From an uncultured Rhodocyclaceae bacterium (lineage in GTDB: Bacteria; Pseudomonadota; Gammaproteobacteria; Burkholderiales; Rhodocyclaceae): a stretch of DNA of 64,000 bases. Numbering within the stretch: the stretch's first letter is position 1; every line of letters starts with the position of its first letter. The notes beneath the pieces were generated by a model that was not told the origin of the DNA, searched no databases, and saw only the letters and a list, made by a program, of their open reading frames with translations. Positions 46,716-56,867 of the stretch are shown here, in pieces. Position numbers and translations under genes: made by a program. Location of the stretch: the NCBI GenBank assembly GCA_907163075.1, contig CAJQTY010000001.1:3162001-3226000 (forward strand), read 5' to 3'.

Positions 46716-49478
46716 TCATTTATTCCCTTTTCCAGCTTTTGGCGCGCCCGGCACAAAGGCGGCCAGCTTGCCCCCGGCCAGCGCCTGTTCAGCGCTCATC
46801 TGGCCGAAAAGCTGGATGGTCTTGGCCACCAGTCCGGTCCAGCCCGTCTGGTGGCTGGCACCGAGTCCGGCACCATTGTCGCCATGGAAGTATTCATAGA
46901 AGAGAATATAGTCGCGCCAATGCGGATCGTTCTGGAACTTCTCCGTGCCGCCATAGACCGGGCGCTGGCCGTTTTCGTCCTGCAGGAAGATGCGGCCAAG
47001 CCGGTCGGCGATCTCCTTGGCGACTGCAAAGAGATTCATCATAGTGCCTGAGCCAGTGGGGCATTCGATGGTGAAGTTGTCGCCGTGGTACAGGTAGAAA
47101 TTAAGCAACGCCCGGATGATCATCGTGTTCACCGGCATCCAGACCGGCCCGCGCCAGTTTGAGTTGCCGCCAAACATGCCGCTGTCCGACTCGCCCGGCA
47201 GGTAGTCCACCCGGTACTCTTGGCCCTGCACGTGAAAGACGAACGGGTTCTTTTCGTGGAACCTGGAGAGCGAGCGGATGCCGTAGGGGCCAAGGAACTC
47301 CTTCTCGTCGAGCATCTTCGTCAGGATCCGGCGCAGCCGCTCCGGGTTGACCATGGCCATGATCCCCCGCTCGGCCACGCCGAAGTGGCCCTCGCCGGTG
47401 GGGTGTATCGATTGCTTAAGCTCGGGCATGCGGCGTAAGCGTTCTGAAATCTGGGCCATCGTTCCGGGAATGGACTCGCGTTGTACCTTTTCGATGACCG
47501 TGGTCGCGCACAGTGGCAGCAGCCCGACCATTGAGCGCACCTTGAGCCGCGTGGCGCTGCCGTCCGGCAGCCGCAGCAGGTCGTAGTAGAAGCCGTCCTC
47601 CTCGTCCCACATGCCGTCCTGACCTGTTTTGTTCATGGCTAGGGCGATGTAGTAGAAGTGCTCGGCAAACTTGACGACCATGTCCTCGTAGGTACGGTCA
47701 TGGACGGCGAGCGCAGTCGCCAGCTCCAGCATGTTCTGGCTGAACAGGGCCATCCAGGCGGTGCCGTCCGCCTGCTCAAGATGCCCACCCGTGGGTAGTG
47801 GTGAACTGCGATCGAAGACGCTGATGTTGTCGAGGCCGAGAAAACCGCCTTCGAAGACGTTTTTGCCGAAGCGGTCCTTGCGGTTCACCCACCAGGTGAA
47901 GTTCAGCACCAGCTTGTTGAAGGTTTCCCTGAGGAAATCGACATCTGTCTCACCATGCAAAGCCTGCTCGGTGCGCAGCAGGAAGAGCGTGGCGAAGGCG
48001 TGGACTGGCGGGTTTACATCGCTGAAGTTCCACTCATAGGCGGGCATCTGGCCGGTCGGGTGCAGGTAGGTGCCCTTGAGCATCAGTTTCATCTGCGCCT
48101 TGGCAAAGTCAGGGTCCACGATGGCCAGCGGCAGTGTGTGGAAAGCCAGATCCCAGGCCGCATACCAGGGGTACTCCCACTTGTCGGGCATCGAGATGAT
48201 GTCCTGGTTAACCATGTGGAACCACTCCGAGTTCCGGCCACTGCGATAGCCGGAATGGAGCGGGTTGGTGTTGTGTTCGTCCAGCCAGTTGTCGCCGTCA
48301 AAGAAGAAGAACTGTTTGCTCCACAACATGCCGGCGAGGGCTTGGCGCATCACGTTGGCCTGGTCTGGCGTAACGGAAGGCGGTGTCACGGAGCGGTAGA
48401 AGTCGTCCGCCTCCTGCTTGCGGGCGGCAAAGGTTTGCTCAAACGCCTTGCCGAATGCGGCTGCTTTTGCTTTTCCGCGCTCGCCCGTAGCGTTTTTGCT
48501 TGCCAGACGCAGGCGAACCGTGGCGGACTGGCCGGGTTCAACCGTCAGCCGATAATGTGCCGCGACTTTGGTGCCCTCTTGTGCAGGATTCACCGCATCC
48601 TGATGGCCTCCGACCACGCAGTTGTTGACGCCATCCTTGACATAGGGGCTGTCATTGGTCTGGCCGGGGAAGAGTCGGGCATGGTTTGTTTCGTTCTCGG
48701 TAAAGAGTAGCGGGACATTGCCTTCGCAGGAAAAGACGTATTCACCGAGCAGAGGATGCGACGCCGTGACAGCGCGGACACCTCCGGCCATCTTGCTTTC
48801 CTTGAGGGTTGGCTTCTCATCACCCCGATTGGATTGGGCAATCCACGATGCCCAGTCGTTGCGGAACCACAGCGTTGGAAGGAGATGGATTTCAGCTGCC
48901 TCCGGCCCGCGGTTGACAACGCTAATCTGCACCAGCAGGTCGTCCGGTCCGTCCTTGGCATACTCCACAAAAACGTCGAAATAGCGGTCTTCATTGAAGA
49001 CGCCGGTGTCGAGCAACTCGTACTCCATCTCCTTGCGGTTGCGCCGCGCGTTGGTTTCGACCAGATCGGCGTAGGGGTAGGCCGCCTGCGGGTACTTGTA
49101 GAGGTACTTCATGTACGAGTGGGTCGGCGTGCTGTCGAGGTAGAAGTAGTATTCCTTCACGTCCTCGCCGTGGTTGCCCTGGCTATTGGTCAGGCCAAAG
49201 AGCCGCTCCTTGAGGATCGGGTCCTTGCCGTTCCACAGGGCGAGCGCGAAGCAGAGATGCTGCTTGTCGTCGGAAATTCCGGCCAGGCCGTCCTCACCCC
49301 AGCGATAGGCGCGCGAACGGGCCTGATCGTGGGTGAAGAAATTCCAGGCGTCGCCGTTCTCGCTGTAATCCTCGCGCACGGTTCCCCATTGGCGCTCGCT
49401 GAGGTAGGGGCCCCATTGTTTCCAGTTGGCCTTTTCCTCCCGCGCCTCGTCGAGTCGAATCTGTTCAATGGTTTTCAT
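46716..49478 (-). CDS. GH63-like glucosidase (MGH1-type glycoside hydrolase)
   Basis: A 920-residue soluble enzyme with the bacterial GH63/MGH1-like architecture: an N-terminal beta domain (NWKQWGPYLSERQWGTVRED, the family start) and a C-terminal (alpha/alpha)6 barrel with FFFDGDNWLDEHNTNPLHSG, WEYPWYAAWDLAFHTLPLAI, TGQMPAYEWNFSDVNPPVHA and the late NWRGPVWMPVNTMII. The ATG at 49478 is preferred because it has AAGGGC upstream and matches the family start. Likely substrates are glucosylglycerate-, mannosylglycerate- or trehalose-like osmolytes; the exact one is not readable. Confidence 0.87.
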   Translation of the reverse strand: MKTIEQIRLDEAREEKANWKQWGPYLSERQWGTVREDYSENGDAWNFFTHDQARSRAYRWGEDGLAGISDDKQHLCFALALWNGKDPILKERLFGLTNSQGNHGEDVKEYYFYLDSTPTHSYMKYLYKYPQAAYPYADLVETNARRNRKEMEYELLDTGVFNEDRYFDVFVEYAKDGPDDLLVQISVVNRGPEAAEIHLLPTLWFRNDWASWIAQSNRGDEKPTLKESKMAGGVRAVTASHPLLGEYVFSCEGNVPLLFTENETNHARLFPGQTNDSPYVKDGVNNCVVGGHQDAVNPAQEGTKVAAHYRLTVEPGQSATVRLRLASKNATGERGKAKAAAFGKAFEQTFAARKQEADDFYRSVTPPSVTPDQANVMRQALAGMLWSKQFFFFDGDNWLDEHNTNPLHSGYRSGRNSEWFHMVNQDIISMPDKWEYPWYAAWDLAFHTLPLAIVDPDFAKAQMKLMLKGTYLHPTGQMPAYEWNFSDVNPPVHAFATLFLLRTEQALHGETDVDFLRETFNKLVLNFTWWVNRKDRFGKNVFEGGFLGLDNISVFDRSSPLPTGGHLEQADGTAWMALFSQNMLELATALAVHDRTYEDMVVKFAEHFYYIALAMNKTGQDGMWDEEDGFYYDLLRLPDGSATRLKVRSMVGLLPLCATTVIEKVQRESIPGTMAQISERLRRMPELKQSIHPTGEGHFGVAERGIMAMVNPERLRRILTKMLDEKEFLGPYGIRSLSRFHEKNPFVFHVQGQEYRVDYLPGESDSGMFGGNSNWRGPVWMPVNTMIIRALLNFYLYHGDNFTIECPTGSGTMMNLFAVAKEIADRLGRIFLQDENGQRPVYGGTEKFQNDPHWRDYILFYEYFHGDNGAGLGASHQTGWTGLVAKTIQLFGQMSAEQALAGGKLAAFVPGAPKAGKGNK

Positions 49479-49542
49479 TTTTTGCCCTTTATATTCAGAA
49501 AGAATCCAGAAGCTCGGAAAGGCCAAAGTCAAGCATACCTTG

Positions 49543-51285
49543 CTAGGTCATCGAAAGGATGGTGCGCGACAGCATGCCGCCGGCAATCGTTCTGGCCTTG
49601 AACCCATTTTGCAGCAGTACGCGTGTCGCGTAATAGGCACGCTGACCGGACCGGCAGATGACGAGAATTTCCCGATCACGCGGCAACTCACCGAGATGCG
49701 CCCGGAGCTGGCCGATCGGGATGTTCACTGCGCCCGGTACGTTCTCTACCGCGAGTTCGACCGGCTCGCGCACATCCAGAAGGAAACCATCCCCGATGGC
49801 ATCCCAGTGACTCAGCGGCATATCGCCGCGCAGGATATCGGCGGCGACCATCCCGGCGAAGTTGACCGGGTCCTTCGCGCTTCCGAACTGCGGCGCGTAG
49901 CACAGCTCCGCTTCCTCGAGGTCGTAGATGGTGGCGCCCATCTGCAGCGCCATGGCCAGTGCGCTGATCCGCTTGTCCACACCATCTTCGCCAATCGCCT
50001 GCGCGCCAAGTAAGCGCCCGTCGGATTTGCGGAAGAGTATCTTCATCGCAATCGGCCGCGCACCAGGGTAGTAGCCGGCGTGCGAATTCGGGTAGAGGTA
50101 GATCTTTTCATAGTCGTTGTCGTCGATCCGCTTGAGCGTCTTTTCGCTGGCACCAACCCAGGCGGCCGCAGCACCGAAGAGACCGATGATCGAGGTCCCC
50201 TGGGTGCCACGGAAGCGCGACTGGCGGCCGGCAATCACGTCGGCAGCGATGCGCCCCTGCCGGTTGGCCGGCCCGGCGAGGGCGATGAGACTCCACTGGC
50301 CGGTGACGAAATCCTTGACTTCAACGGCATCGCCTACGGCAAAGATATCCGGATTGCTGGTGCGCATTTGCTCGTCGACACGAATTCCGCCGCGTTCGCC
50401 GATCTCGAGGCCGGCCGTTTTCGCCAGGACCGTATCCGGGCGCACGCCGAGCGCAATAATCACGATGTCGGCCGGATGCATCTTCCCGGACTTGGTGAGC
50501 ACTTCAAGCGAACCGTTTGCAGCCTGTTGAAATCCGGCCACCCCGTCGTTGAGTGCCAGACCGATACCATGCCGCTCGACGTAGCCTTCGACAATGCGCG
50601 CCATTTCCTGATCAAGCGGCGCCAGCACCTGATCGAGCATTTCGACGAGGGTTACGTCGAAGCCGCGATGCACGAGGTTCTCCGCCGTCTCGAGGCCGAT
50701 GAAGCCGCCACCGATGACTACTGCACGTGTTTTCGGCCTAACCGTCTGGAAGCCGGAGTATTTGTCCATTCCGGTGAGAAACAGGGAGCCGCGTTCGATC
50801 CATTCACGGATCGCCCGCGCATCGGGCACCGTCCGTACCGGAAAAATACCCGGCAGGTCGATTCCGGGCAGGGGTGGACGTACTGACGGCGCGCCGGGCG
50901 ACAGCACCAGCGTGTCGTAGGTTTCGCTCGTCACTTCACCGGTCGTGACATTGCGCAGCTCGATCGTCTTCGTATCCGGCACCACCCTGATGGCTTCGCA
51001 ATTGGTGCGCACCTCGACATTGAACTGCAGCCTGAACGTATCCGCAGTCGCCACCATGAGGCTCGCTTCTTTTTCGATCACCCCGCCAACGTGGTAGGGC
51101 AAACCGCAATTTGCATAGGAGACATACGGTCCGCGTTCCACCATGAGGATCTCCGCATTTTCATCCAACCGGCGCAGGCGCGCCGCGCAAGATGCACCAC
51201 CCGCTACACCGCCGACGATGACGACTTTCGTTTTTCGTTCAGACTTCAATTTACTTTCCACAATCGTCTCCTCAAAAACAGTCAT
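49543..51285 (-). CDS. CoA-disulfide reductase/NADH oxidase family protein with C-terminal rhodanese domain
   Basis: A 580-residue flavoprotein. The FAD motif VVIVGGVAGGASCAARLRRL opens the protein, with the single redox cysteine in PYVSYANCGLPYHVGG (the CoA-disulfide reductase signature), an NAD-binding GGGFIGLETAENL in the middle, and a dimerisation domain. The last 100 residues form a rhodanese domain with the active-site cysteine in VICRSGQRAYYATRV. CoADR-RHD proteins reduce CoA disulfides, persulfides or polysulfides. It overlaps the BASS-transporter gene by 4 bases. Confidence 0.92.
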   Translation of the reverse strand: MTVFEETIVESKLKSERKTKVVIVGGVAGGASCAARLRRLDENAEILMVERGPYVSYANCGLPYHVGGVIEKEASLMVATADTFRLQFNVEVRTNCEAIRVVPDTKTIELRNVTTGEVTSETYDTLVLSPGAPSVRPPLPGIDLPGIFPVRTVPDARAIREWIERGSLFLTGMDKYSGFQTVRPKTRAVVIGGGFIGLETAENLVHRGFDVTLVEMLDQVLAPLDQEMARIVEGYVERHGIGLALNDGVAGFQQAANGSLEVLTKSGKMHPADIVIIALGVRPDTVLAKTAGLEIGERGGIRVDEQMRTSNPDIFAVGDAVEVKDFVTGQWSLIALAGPANRQGRIAADVIAGRQSRFRGTQGTSIIGLFGAAAAWVGASEKTLKRIDDNDYEKIYLYPNSHAGYYPGARPIAMKILFRKSDGRLLGAQAIGEDGVDKRISALAMALQMGATIYDLEEAELCYAPQFGSAKDPVNFAGMVAADILRGDMPLSHWDAIGDGFLLDVREPVELAVENVPGAVNIPIGQLRAHLGELPRDREILVICRSGQRAYYATRVLLQNGFKARTIAGGMLSRTILSMT

Positions 51286-52118
51286 TCGTCGGCGCGCAGC
51301 AGGCGTGCCACCCCCAACAATACAACAAGCCCCGCAACGGCACCGACCAGCAACATGATCACAACAGCCGGATCGTCCAAACTCTCTACGGATACCACCA
51401 GTGCGACAGAAATGTTTCGCTGTCCACTGGCCAGGGCAAGAACAGTGCGCTTACGGGAATCCATTCCGCCAACGGCGTAGCCAAGCAGCACCATGGCAAC
51501 GACAAACAACACGTAGGTGCCAATGGCATAGCTGCCCAGTGTTTCGTAGAGGGCTTGAAGGTTAAGCCCCACCAGTAGCAGCAGTAGCAGCAGAAAGGTG
51601 AGGTTCGACAACTTGCGCAAGATGGGTAGCAGGATATTGTTGACGCGTCCCAAACGCGCATTCAGCGCAAACCCGATCGCTAGTGGAAATAACATCGAAA
51701 ATATCAGTGGTTCGGCGATACGCACGGGATCAGGCGACACCCCCAGCACAATGAACGGAAGTACCACAGGCACGAAAACGATGCTGCCAACCATCAGCAG
51801 CAGCATGATCGCCACCGAATAGGGCAGATTGCCGCGCGCGACATCCGCCAGCTTGGGGATGAACGGAGCCCCCGCCGCCGCCCCGAGCAGCAGCAATCCG
51901 GTGGCATGCGCTGGCTGTAGCGGAATCGTCCTTGACAGCAGAATGGCCAGCAACGGGGCCGCGACAAAGTTCAGCGACAGCGCCACGATTACGCTCCGCG
52001 GTTCTTTCAGTGGCGCCAAAACATCGCCCAGCCGCTGGCTCATGCCCGTCACCAGCATGCTGCTGACGACATAAGCCAAGACCGTGACTTCACCAAGTTT
52101 CTCGAGAATTTCGATCAT
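51282..52118 (-). CDS. BASS-family (bile acid:Na+ symporter-like) transporter
   Basis: A 278-residue membrane protein with about nine helices and the BASS-type motifs LNFVAAPLLAILLS, GAAAGAPFIPKLADVARGN and ALASGQRNISVALVV. The substrate may be a small anion; its coupling with the CoA-disulfide reductase-rhodanese gene (ATGA overlap) suggests an organic or sulfur-containing anion. Confidence 0.85.
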   Translation of the reverse strand: MIEILEKLGEVTVLAYVVSSMLVTGMSQRLGDVLAPLKEPRSVIVALSLNFVAAPLLAILLSRTIPLQPAHATGLLLLGAAAGAPFIPKLADVARGNLPYSVAIMLLLMVGSIVFVPVVLPFIVLGVSPDPVRIAEPLIFSMLFPLAIGFALNARLGRVNNILLPILRKLSNLTFLLLLLLLVGLNLQALYETLGSYAIGTYVLFVVAMVLLGYAVGGMDSRKRTVLALASGQRNISVALVVSVESLDDPAVVIMLLVGAVAGLVVLLGVARLLRADE

Positions 52119-52240
52119 TGCACATCATACCGAATAATTAGCACGAGCCCGAAAGGATGCGCTTGATGATCAAGCTGGACCGACTGACTGACGCCAGTCC
52201 TTGACGGTGGGGTAAGGTATTTCATCGTCATGATGACGTG

Positions 52241-52334
52241 TCAAGCCATGATACTCACGCCACCATCGACATAGACGGTGCTGCCGGTCAAACGCTGGGC
52301 GTAGGAGGTAGCAAGAAAAGCGCAGGAGAGATGC
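52241..52334 (-). pseudogene. Relic of an enoyl-ACP reductase-like (FabI/SDR) C-terminus
   Basis: One minus-strand frame reads ASLLRFLATSYAQRLTGSTV then YVDGGVSIMA and stops at 52241. This is the SDR-type end FLATPYAQ-LTG-TVYVDGG of FabI-like proteins. An in-frame stop precedes it and the remaining 200 or so residues are absent. The rest of 52,119-52,700 holds no gene that I can support. Confidence 0.65.
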
Positions 52335-52700
52335 TTAGCGGCTTGTCATTGGACAACCGATCGAGAGTTTAGTTGATAAGGGGCCGTTGGCGCATTGACT
52401 TTCAAAGCGATGCGCTATTTCATATCGCTTTCGTGCAATCATGGCAAGCGCACCGATGAAGCACTTGACCTGCCAATCACCCGATCTGCGAAATTGTCGG
52501 AGACGCACGAGCATGGCGGCGGCGGATTTCAGATCAATGCTTCACGCGTCCTCACTGCAAAATCTTGCGCGTTTGATCGCCCTACAAAAAGTGAATCCCG
52601 CCTGAATCTGTATCTATCGGAGAATAGGGTGAATGCGCCAGGCACGAACCAATCAAGCGCTGCCGTAATCGCAGCCTGACCTTAACTATCGGGACTGACA

Positions 52701-53126
52701 ATGCTCCAAACTGTCTTTATCGCATGCGGCCTAGTCGCCGTCACGGTCTTCGTACATGCCATCGGTCTCGCACTAATTCTGAGGATTTTGCGTAGATTGA
52801 ACGCTGCGCCGCCGACGAGCTTTTGGCCGATTGCCTGGTTGTTGGTCCGCGTAGCGTGGGCGCTGATCCTGATTCACCTCGTGGAGATAGCGGTCTGGGG
52901 GGCGTTCTATTTCTGGCAGGATTGTCTGCCCGATGCCGAGTCGGCATTTTACTTTGCTGGTGTCACCTATACGACCGTCGGCTACGGTGATCTGGTTTTG
53001 CAGACGCCATGGCGGATGCTCGGACCGGTGGAGGGGTTAACCGGCATTCTGATGTGCGGACTATCCGCCGGCATATTCTTTGCGGTAGTTAGCAGAATTT
53101 TCTCGTCACACATTAAACAAAGCTAG
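52701..53126 (+). CDS. Two-helix potassium channel
   Basis: A 141-residue protein with membrane helices at about 4-30 and 45-70, a pore helix and the K+ selectivity filter in TYTTVGYGDL, and a last helix (LMCGLSAGIFFAVVSRIF). No regulatory domain is attached. It precedes the cation antiporter gene by 10 bases, so the two could form an ion-homeostasis pair. Confidence 0.88.
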   Translation: MLQTVFIACGLVAVTVFVHAIGLALILRILRRLNAAPPTSFWPIAWLLVRVAWALILIHLVEIAVWGAFYFWQDCLPDAESAFYFAGVTYTTVGYGDLVLQTPWRMLGPVEGLTGILMCGLSAGIFFAVVSRIFSSHIKQS

Positions 53127-53136
53127 TGGGAGACTC

Positions 53137-54231
53137 ATGAAAGAATTGCTCTAGGAAATCCGTGGCAACCCGCTGCTCTGGTTGCTGGCCTTTGTTCCCG
53201 CAGTATTTGTCGTGCAGACATTAAGGCCCGGCGCCCACACTTTGTTGTTCGTTCTATCCGTCTTTGCCATCGTGCCGCTGGCGGCGCTGCTGAGCCATGC
53301 CACCGAATCAGTCGCAGCCAAGACGGGCGATGCTGCCGGAGGACTGCTCAATGCCACTCTGGGAAATCTGACAAAACTAGTCATCGCTCTCGCCGCTTTG
53401 CGCGCCGGCGAATACATGCTGGTCAAGGCGTCGATCGCTGGTGCGATCGTGACCAACACGCTGTTCGTGCTGGGGGCGTCGTTCCTTCTCGGCGGAATCA
53501 AGCACCACGTACAGGAATACAACAGGGCTAGCGCCCGTTTGCAGGCTGGTCTGCTATTCCTGGCCACGGTGGCGCTATTGGTGCCGTCAGCCGTCGCCCA
53601 AGCGGATTCGGTCGCAGGTGCGGCATTTACCCAAACGCTGAGCGTAGGTCTGGCGGTTCTGCTCATTGTCGCCTATGGACTAGGCATGCTCTTTTCCCTA
53701 AAGACGCACCGCGAACTGTTTGCCAGTGCTGAGCATGCTGAGGAGAGCGAAAAGCCGTGGCCGATTAGCCTGGCGCTGTCCACGCTGGCTGGTGTCACGT
53801 TATTGGTCGCACTCGTGAGCGAAGTTTTTGTGGAGTCGGTCCAGAAGGCAGCGGAATCTTTTGGGATGTCACCTGCGTTCGTGGGATTCATTGTCGTGGC
53901 GCTCGTGGGCGGTGCGGCCGAAATGGGCTCGGCGATTTCTGGTGCGCGCAAAAATCGGCTGGACCTGAGCGTGGGCATCGCGATGGGCAGCGCATCCCAA
54001 ATTGCACTGTTCGTGGCGCCGGCATTGGTGCTACTCAGCTACGTCATCGGCCCGTCACCCATGGATCTGCGACTCTGGCCAGGTGCGGTGGTGATGATGC
54101 TGATCGCCACCCTGACCGCCTCACTCGTCACGAATAGCGGTCGTTCAGCCTGGTTTGTCGGGGTGTTGCTGATATGGGTGTATGCGATCTTCGCCATGAC
54201 GCTTTACTTGTTACCACCTCATATGGCCTAA
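53137..54231 (+). pseudogene. Calcium/proton antiporter (ChaA/CAX family) with an early in-frame amber codon
   Basis: A 349-residue frame starting at TTG 53182 encodes an apparently complete antiporter (HATESVAAKTGDAAGGLLNA, then TLGNLTKLVIALAALRAG; second repeat VALVGGAAEMGSAISGARKN). The natural start ATG at 53137 (MKELL) is followed at codon 6 by TAG (53152-53154), and the frame then continues EIRGNPLLWLLAFVP, the normal family N-terminus. GGGAG precedes that ATG. The gene is therefore either a recent nonsense mutant or rescued by re-initiation at TTG 53182, losing about 15 residues. Confidence 0.82.
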
Positions 54232-54416
54232 AGCGGGGGTTCGATTAGGCACAAGAACACCTTCGAACCCACTACTCCAAACCCCGTTTGGTGCAAGCGC
54301 GTTTCAGACTCTCTCGAAAGAAGTCGACGCTCATCGTGATCTCCCATCGAACATCCGTTGGATGTGAAGCGCAATGAGCAACTCGCTGATCAGTTGTTCC
54401 GCCTACTGCAACGCAC

Positions 54417-54635
54417 CTACTGACATTCAAAGGTCGTCGTACAGTTATTAGTGTTGCAGTTTATTGGCTTGATCTTTACAGCCACTTTGCCTGATTTTGC
54501 GCACTGCGCGTTGGCTGTCGCTTGCGCTTGGAAAGGATCGGGGCCAGCACCGACGACCGGATAGTAGGCAGGCTCTGGGTAGGCAACACAGCCTGAAAGA
54601 ATTACGGAAACTAGAAGCAAGCAGCTTTTCATCAT
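54417..54635 (-). CDS. Small lipoprotein
   Basis: A 72-residue protein whose start MMKSCLLLVSVILSGCVAYP is a lipoprotein signal peptide with lipobox LSGC. The mature part has a Tyr/Pro-rich head and four late cysteines (INCNTNNCTTTFEC), likely disulfide-bonded. Function unknown. The ATG at 54635 has AGGA upstream. Confidence 0.78.
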   Translation of the reverse strand: MMKSCLLLVSVILSGCVAYPEPAYYPVVGAGPDPFQAQATANAQCAKSGKVAVKIKPINCNTNNCTTTFECQ

Positions 54636-54835
54636 AGATTCAGTCCTAAAGAATCGACGCCGAGATTCCAATGAATTGATCGGCCTCGTTACTCGAATTC
54701 AACAGAGGCGGCGTATACCTACGGCACGTTGTTCACGCCGGGACGTTCGTAGCGAAGAAGCGCTCTACTTACAACCTTGGATATTTCTGTTTCGACACTC
54801 GTTGTACCGTAAGCGCGTAACGCCCCCACGTACCT

Positions 54836-56446
54836 TTATGGTGAGATTGGTGGTATCAGACCCGGGCGTATCGGCAACAGCGAGTCGATCTGATTGTTGC
54901 GGCACGTTGGCAACTTCTCCAAGGTTTCACGCAGCCAAGCGGCCGGATCAAGTCCATTGAGCTTGGCGGTGGCGAGCAGGGTCTGAATCGCGGCGGCGCG
55001 TTTTCCAGCGCGTTCCGATCCGACGAAAAGCCAGTTCTTTTTCCCGATGGCAATCGGCCGAATGATGTTCTCAACCGGATTGTTGTCGATTGGCAAACAT
55101 CCGTCCGTGGCATAGCGACGCAAGGCCGTCCAGCGCCGAAGGCTGTAATCGATGGCTTTCGCGCTTCCTCCGCCATTTGCTACCGTCACCCGAACCCGTA
55201 GCAGCCAGTCGTGCATCGAGTGCAGCAACGGCAGCGCCTCATCCCGGCGTAATTGCGCGCGTGCCGCGGCGTCCATATGTGCTCCCTGCTTCTCAACCGC
55301 GTACAACACCGCGATTCGGCTCAACGCCTCCAGCGCCATCGGATTGGCGTGGGCCGCATTCAGATCGAAGAATTTCCGGCGCGCATGCGCCAGACAGGCA
55401 AGCTCCGTCACCCCCTTGGCAAACAACGCTTTGTAACCTGAGAAATCATCAACCATGAGATGACCCTGCCACCCATCCAGGAAATCTCGGGCATGTTGTC
55501 CGGCGCGACTGGTCTGGTAATCAAAGACGACGATCGGCGGCCCGGTCTCCAGTACATTGCTGCGATAGGCCCAAAGATACGCCCGTTTCGTCTTGCCTTT
55601 CCCGGGATCGAGCTGCGCGACCGGTGTTTCATCGGCATGCAGCACCGCCCGCTCGAGCAGCAGCGCGGCCAGGCGATCAGCGAGCGGTTGCAGGGACACG
55701 CCGATCCGGCCGACCCATTCGGCCAGGGTGGAGCGCGACAGAATGACCCGCTCGCGCGCCGCGATCTGCTCCAGCCGGTAGAGCGGCAGATGGTCCATGT
55801 ACTTGCCGATGATCAGCCAGACGTACAAACCGACCGCGGCCAGGCCACCATCGATCACCGCTGGCGGGATCGGCGCGGCAGACACCGTCTCACAGGCACG
55901 GCAGGCGTACTGCGGACGGATGTGACGATGAACGAAGAAACGAGCTGGTTCGACATCGAGCTGTTCGCTAATGTCCTCACCGATCTTGACCAGATCCTTA
56001 CCACATTGACCGCACGTGCAGGACTCCGGTTCGTGACGGTGTTCGATGCGGGGCAGGTGCTCAGGCAAGGGTTGGCGACCGGCACGAGGGCGAATCGTTG
56101 GCGGTGCTGCCAGGGATGCCGGTACACCGAGCAGTCGCCTGGCCAGTTCATCCGCCGCCGCGGCGCTATCGCTGGCCAGCGTTTCCTGGAACAAATCGCG
56201 TTGCTCGACCGACAGCGCTTCGCTGCTGGCCCCGAACCGCATCCGGCGCAGATGGGCCAGTTCCAGCGTGAGGGCCTGGATCTTGGCCTTGGCGGCGAAC
56301 AATTCAGTGTCGCGTTCGGTGACTTGCTGACGGGCTTTTGCGGCGTCATTTTGGACTTGGTCGAGCAGCGTTTGAACGGCGTCCGTGATCCAAAGTGAGA
56401 GCGACGGGTCAGGGTTAAATCGAGCCAGTTCAGCATTAAAATCCAT
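54836..56446 (-). CDS. tnpC: IS66 transposase (TnpC)
   Basis: A 536-residue DDE transposase: an N-terminal coiled coil (LFAAKAKIQALTLELAHLRR), a zinc-binding-like region (CTCGQCGKDLVKIGEDISEQ, then RPQYACRACE), and the catalytic domain with VLHADETPVAQLDPGKGKTK (first Asp), LMVDDFSGYKALF (second) and the C-terminal PVENIIRPIAIGKKNWLFVG (glutamate). All parts are present. Confidence 0.93.
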   Translation of the reverse strand: MDFNAELARFNPDPSLSLWITDAVQTLLDQVQNDAAKARQQVTERDTELFAAKAKIQALTLELAHLRRMRFGASSEALSVEQRDLFQETLASDSAAAADELARRLLGVPASLAAPPTIRPRAGRQPLPEHLPRIEHRHEPESCTCGQCGKDLVKIGEDISEQLDVEPARFFVHRHIRPQYACRACETVSAAPIPPAVIDGGLAAVGLYVWLIIGKYMDHLPLYRLEQIAARERVILSRSTLAEWVGRIGVSLQPLADRLAALLLERAVLHADETPVAQLDPGKGKTKRAYLWAYRSNVLETGPPIVVFDYQTSRAGQHARDFLDGWQGHLMVDDFSGYKALFAKGVTELACLAHARRKFFDLNAAHANPMALEALSRIAVLYAVEKQGAHMDAAARAQLRRDEALPLLHSMHDWLLRVRVTVANGGGSAKAIDYSLRRWTALRRYATDGCLPIDNNPVENIIRPIAIGKKNWLFVGSERAGKRAAAIQTLLATAKLNGLDPAAWLRETLEKLPTCRNNQIDSLLPIRPGLIPPISP

Positions 56447-56519
56447 GCCATCATTATACTCTTCAAAAGTCCTGAAAGCACTGCAAATAGGTCGTTACAG
56501 AAGAATTGAGTCACCTTCT

Positions 56520-56867
56520 TCATGCACGCCAGTGGGCCGGCGAAGCGGCATCCAGTCGCTGCCAATCGACCCCCGCAATGAGCCATCGCCATTGCACATC
56601 GGTGAGGGTAAATACCGGCGTATTTGTACTTGGCCAGGTGAAGTGACCTTGATGCAAACGGCGCTGACAAAGCCAGACGCCGGTGCCATCCCAGATAAGC
56701 AGCTTGAGTCGATTCTGCCGGCGGTTGCGGAAGGCGTAGGCGCTGCCATCGCACGGCGTGCGGCCGAGGGTGGTCTGTATCCGCTGCGAGAGTCCGTCGA
56801 TGCCGGCGCGCATGTCGATCGCTTCGACCACCAGCCAGACCTGAGTCGGCGTCGGCATCGGCATCAT
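56520..56867 (-). CDS. tnpB: IS66 accessory protein TnpB (Orf2)
   Basis: A 115-residue protein with the family motifs VVEAIDMRAGIDGLSQRI, GSAYAFRNRRQNRLKLLIWD and GVWLCQRRLHQGHFTWP. The ATG at 56867 overlaps the tnpA stop (ATGA). Confidence 0.92.
   Translation of the reverse strand: MMPMPTPTQVWLVVEAIDMRAGIDGLSQRIQTTLGRTPCDGSAYAFRNRRQNRLKLLIWDGTGVWLCQRRLHQGHFTWPSTNTPVFTLTDVQWRWLIAGVDWQRLDAASPAHWRA

Noticed and set aside
52395-52679. 94-residue plus-strand open frame
   Set aside because: No ribosome binding site, no recognisable sequence and atypical composition; probably decayed DNA.
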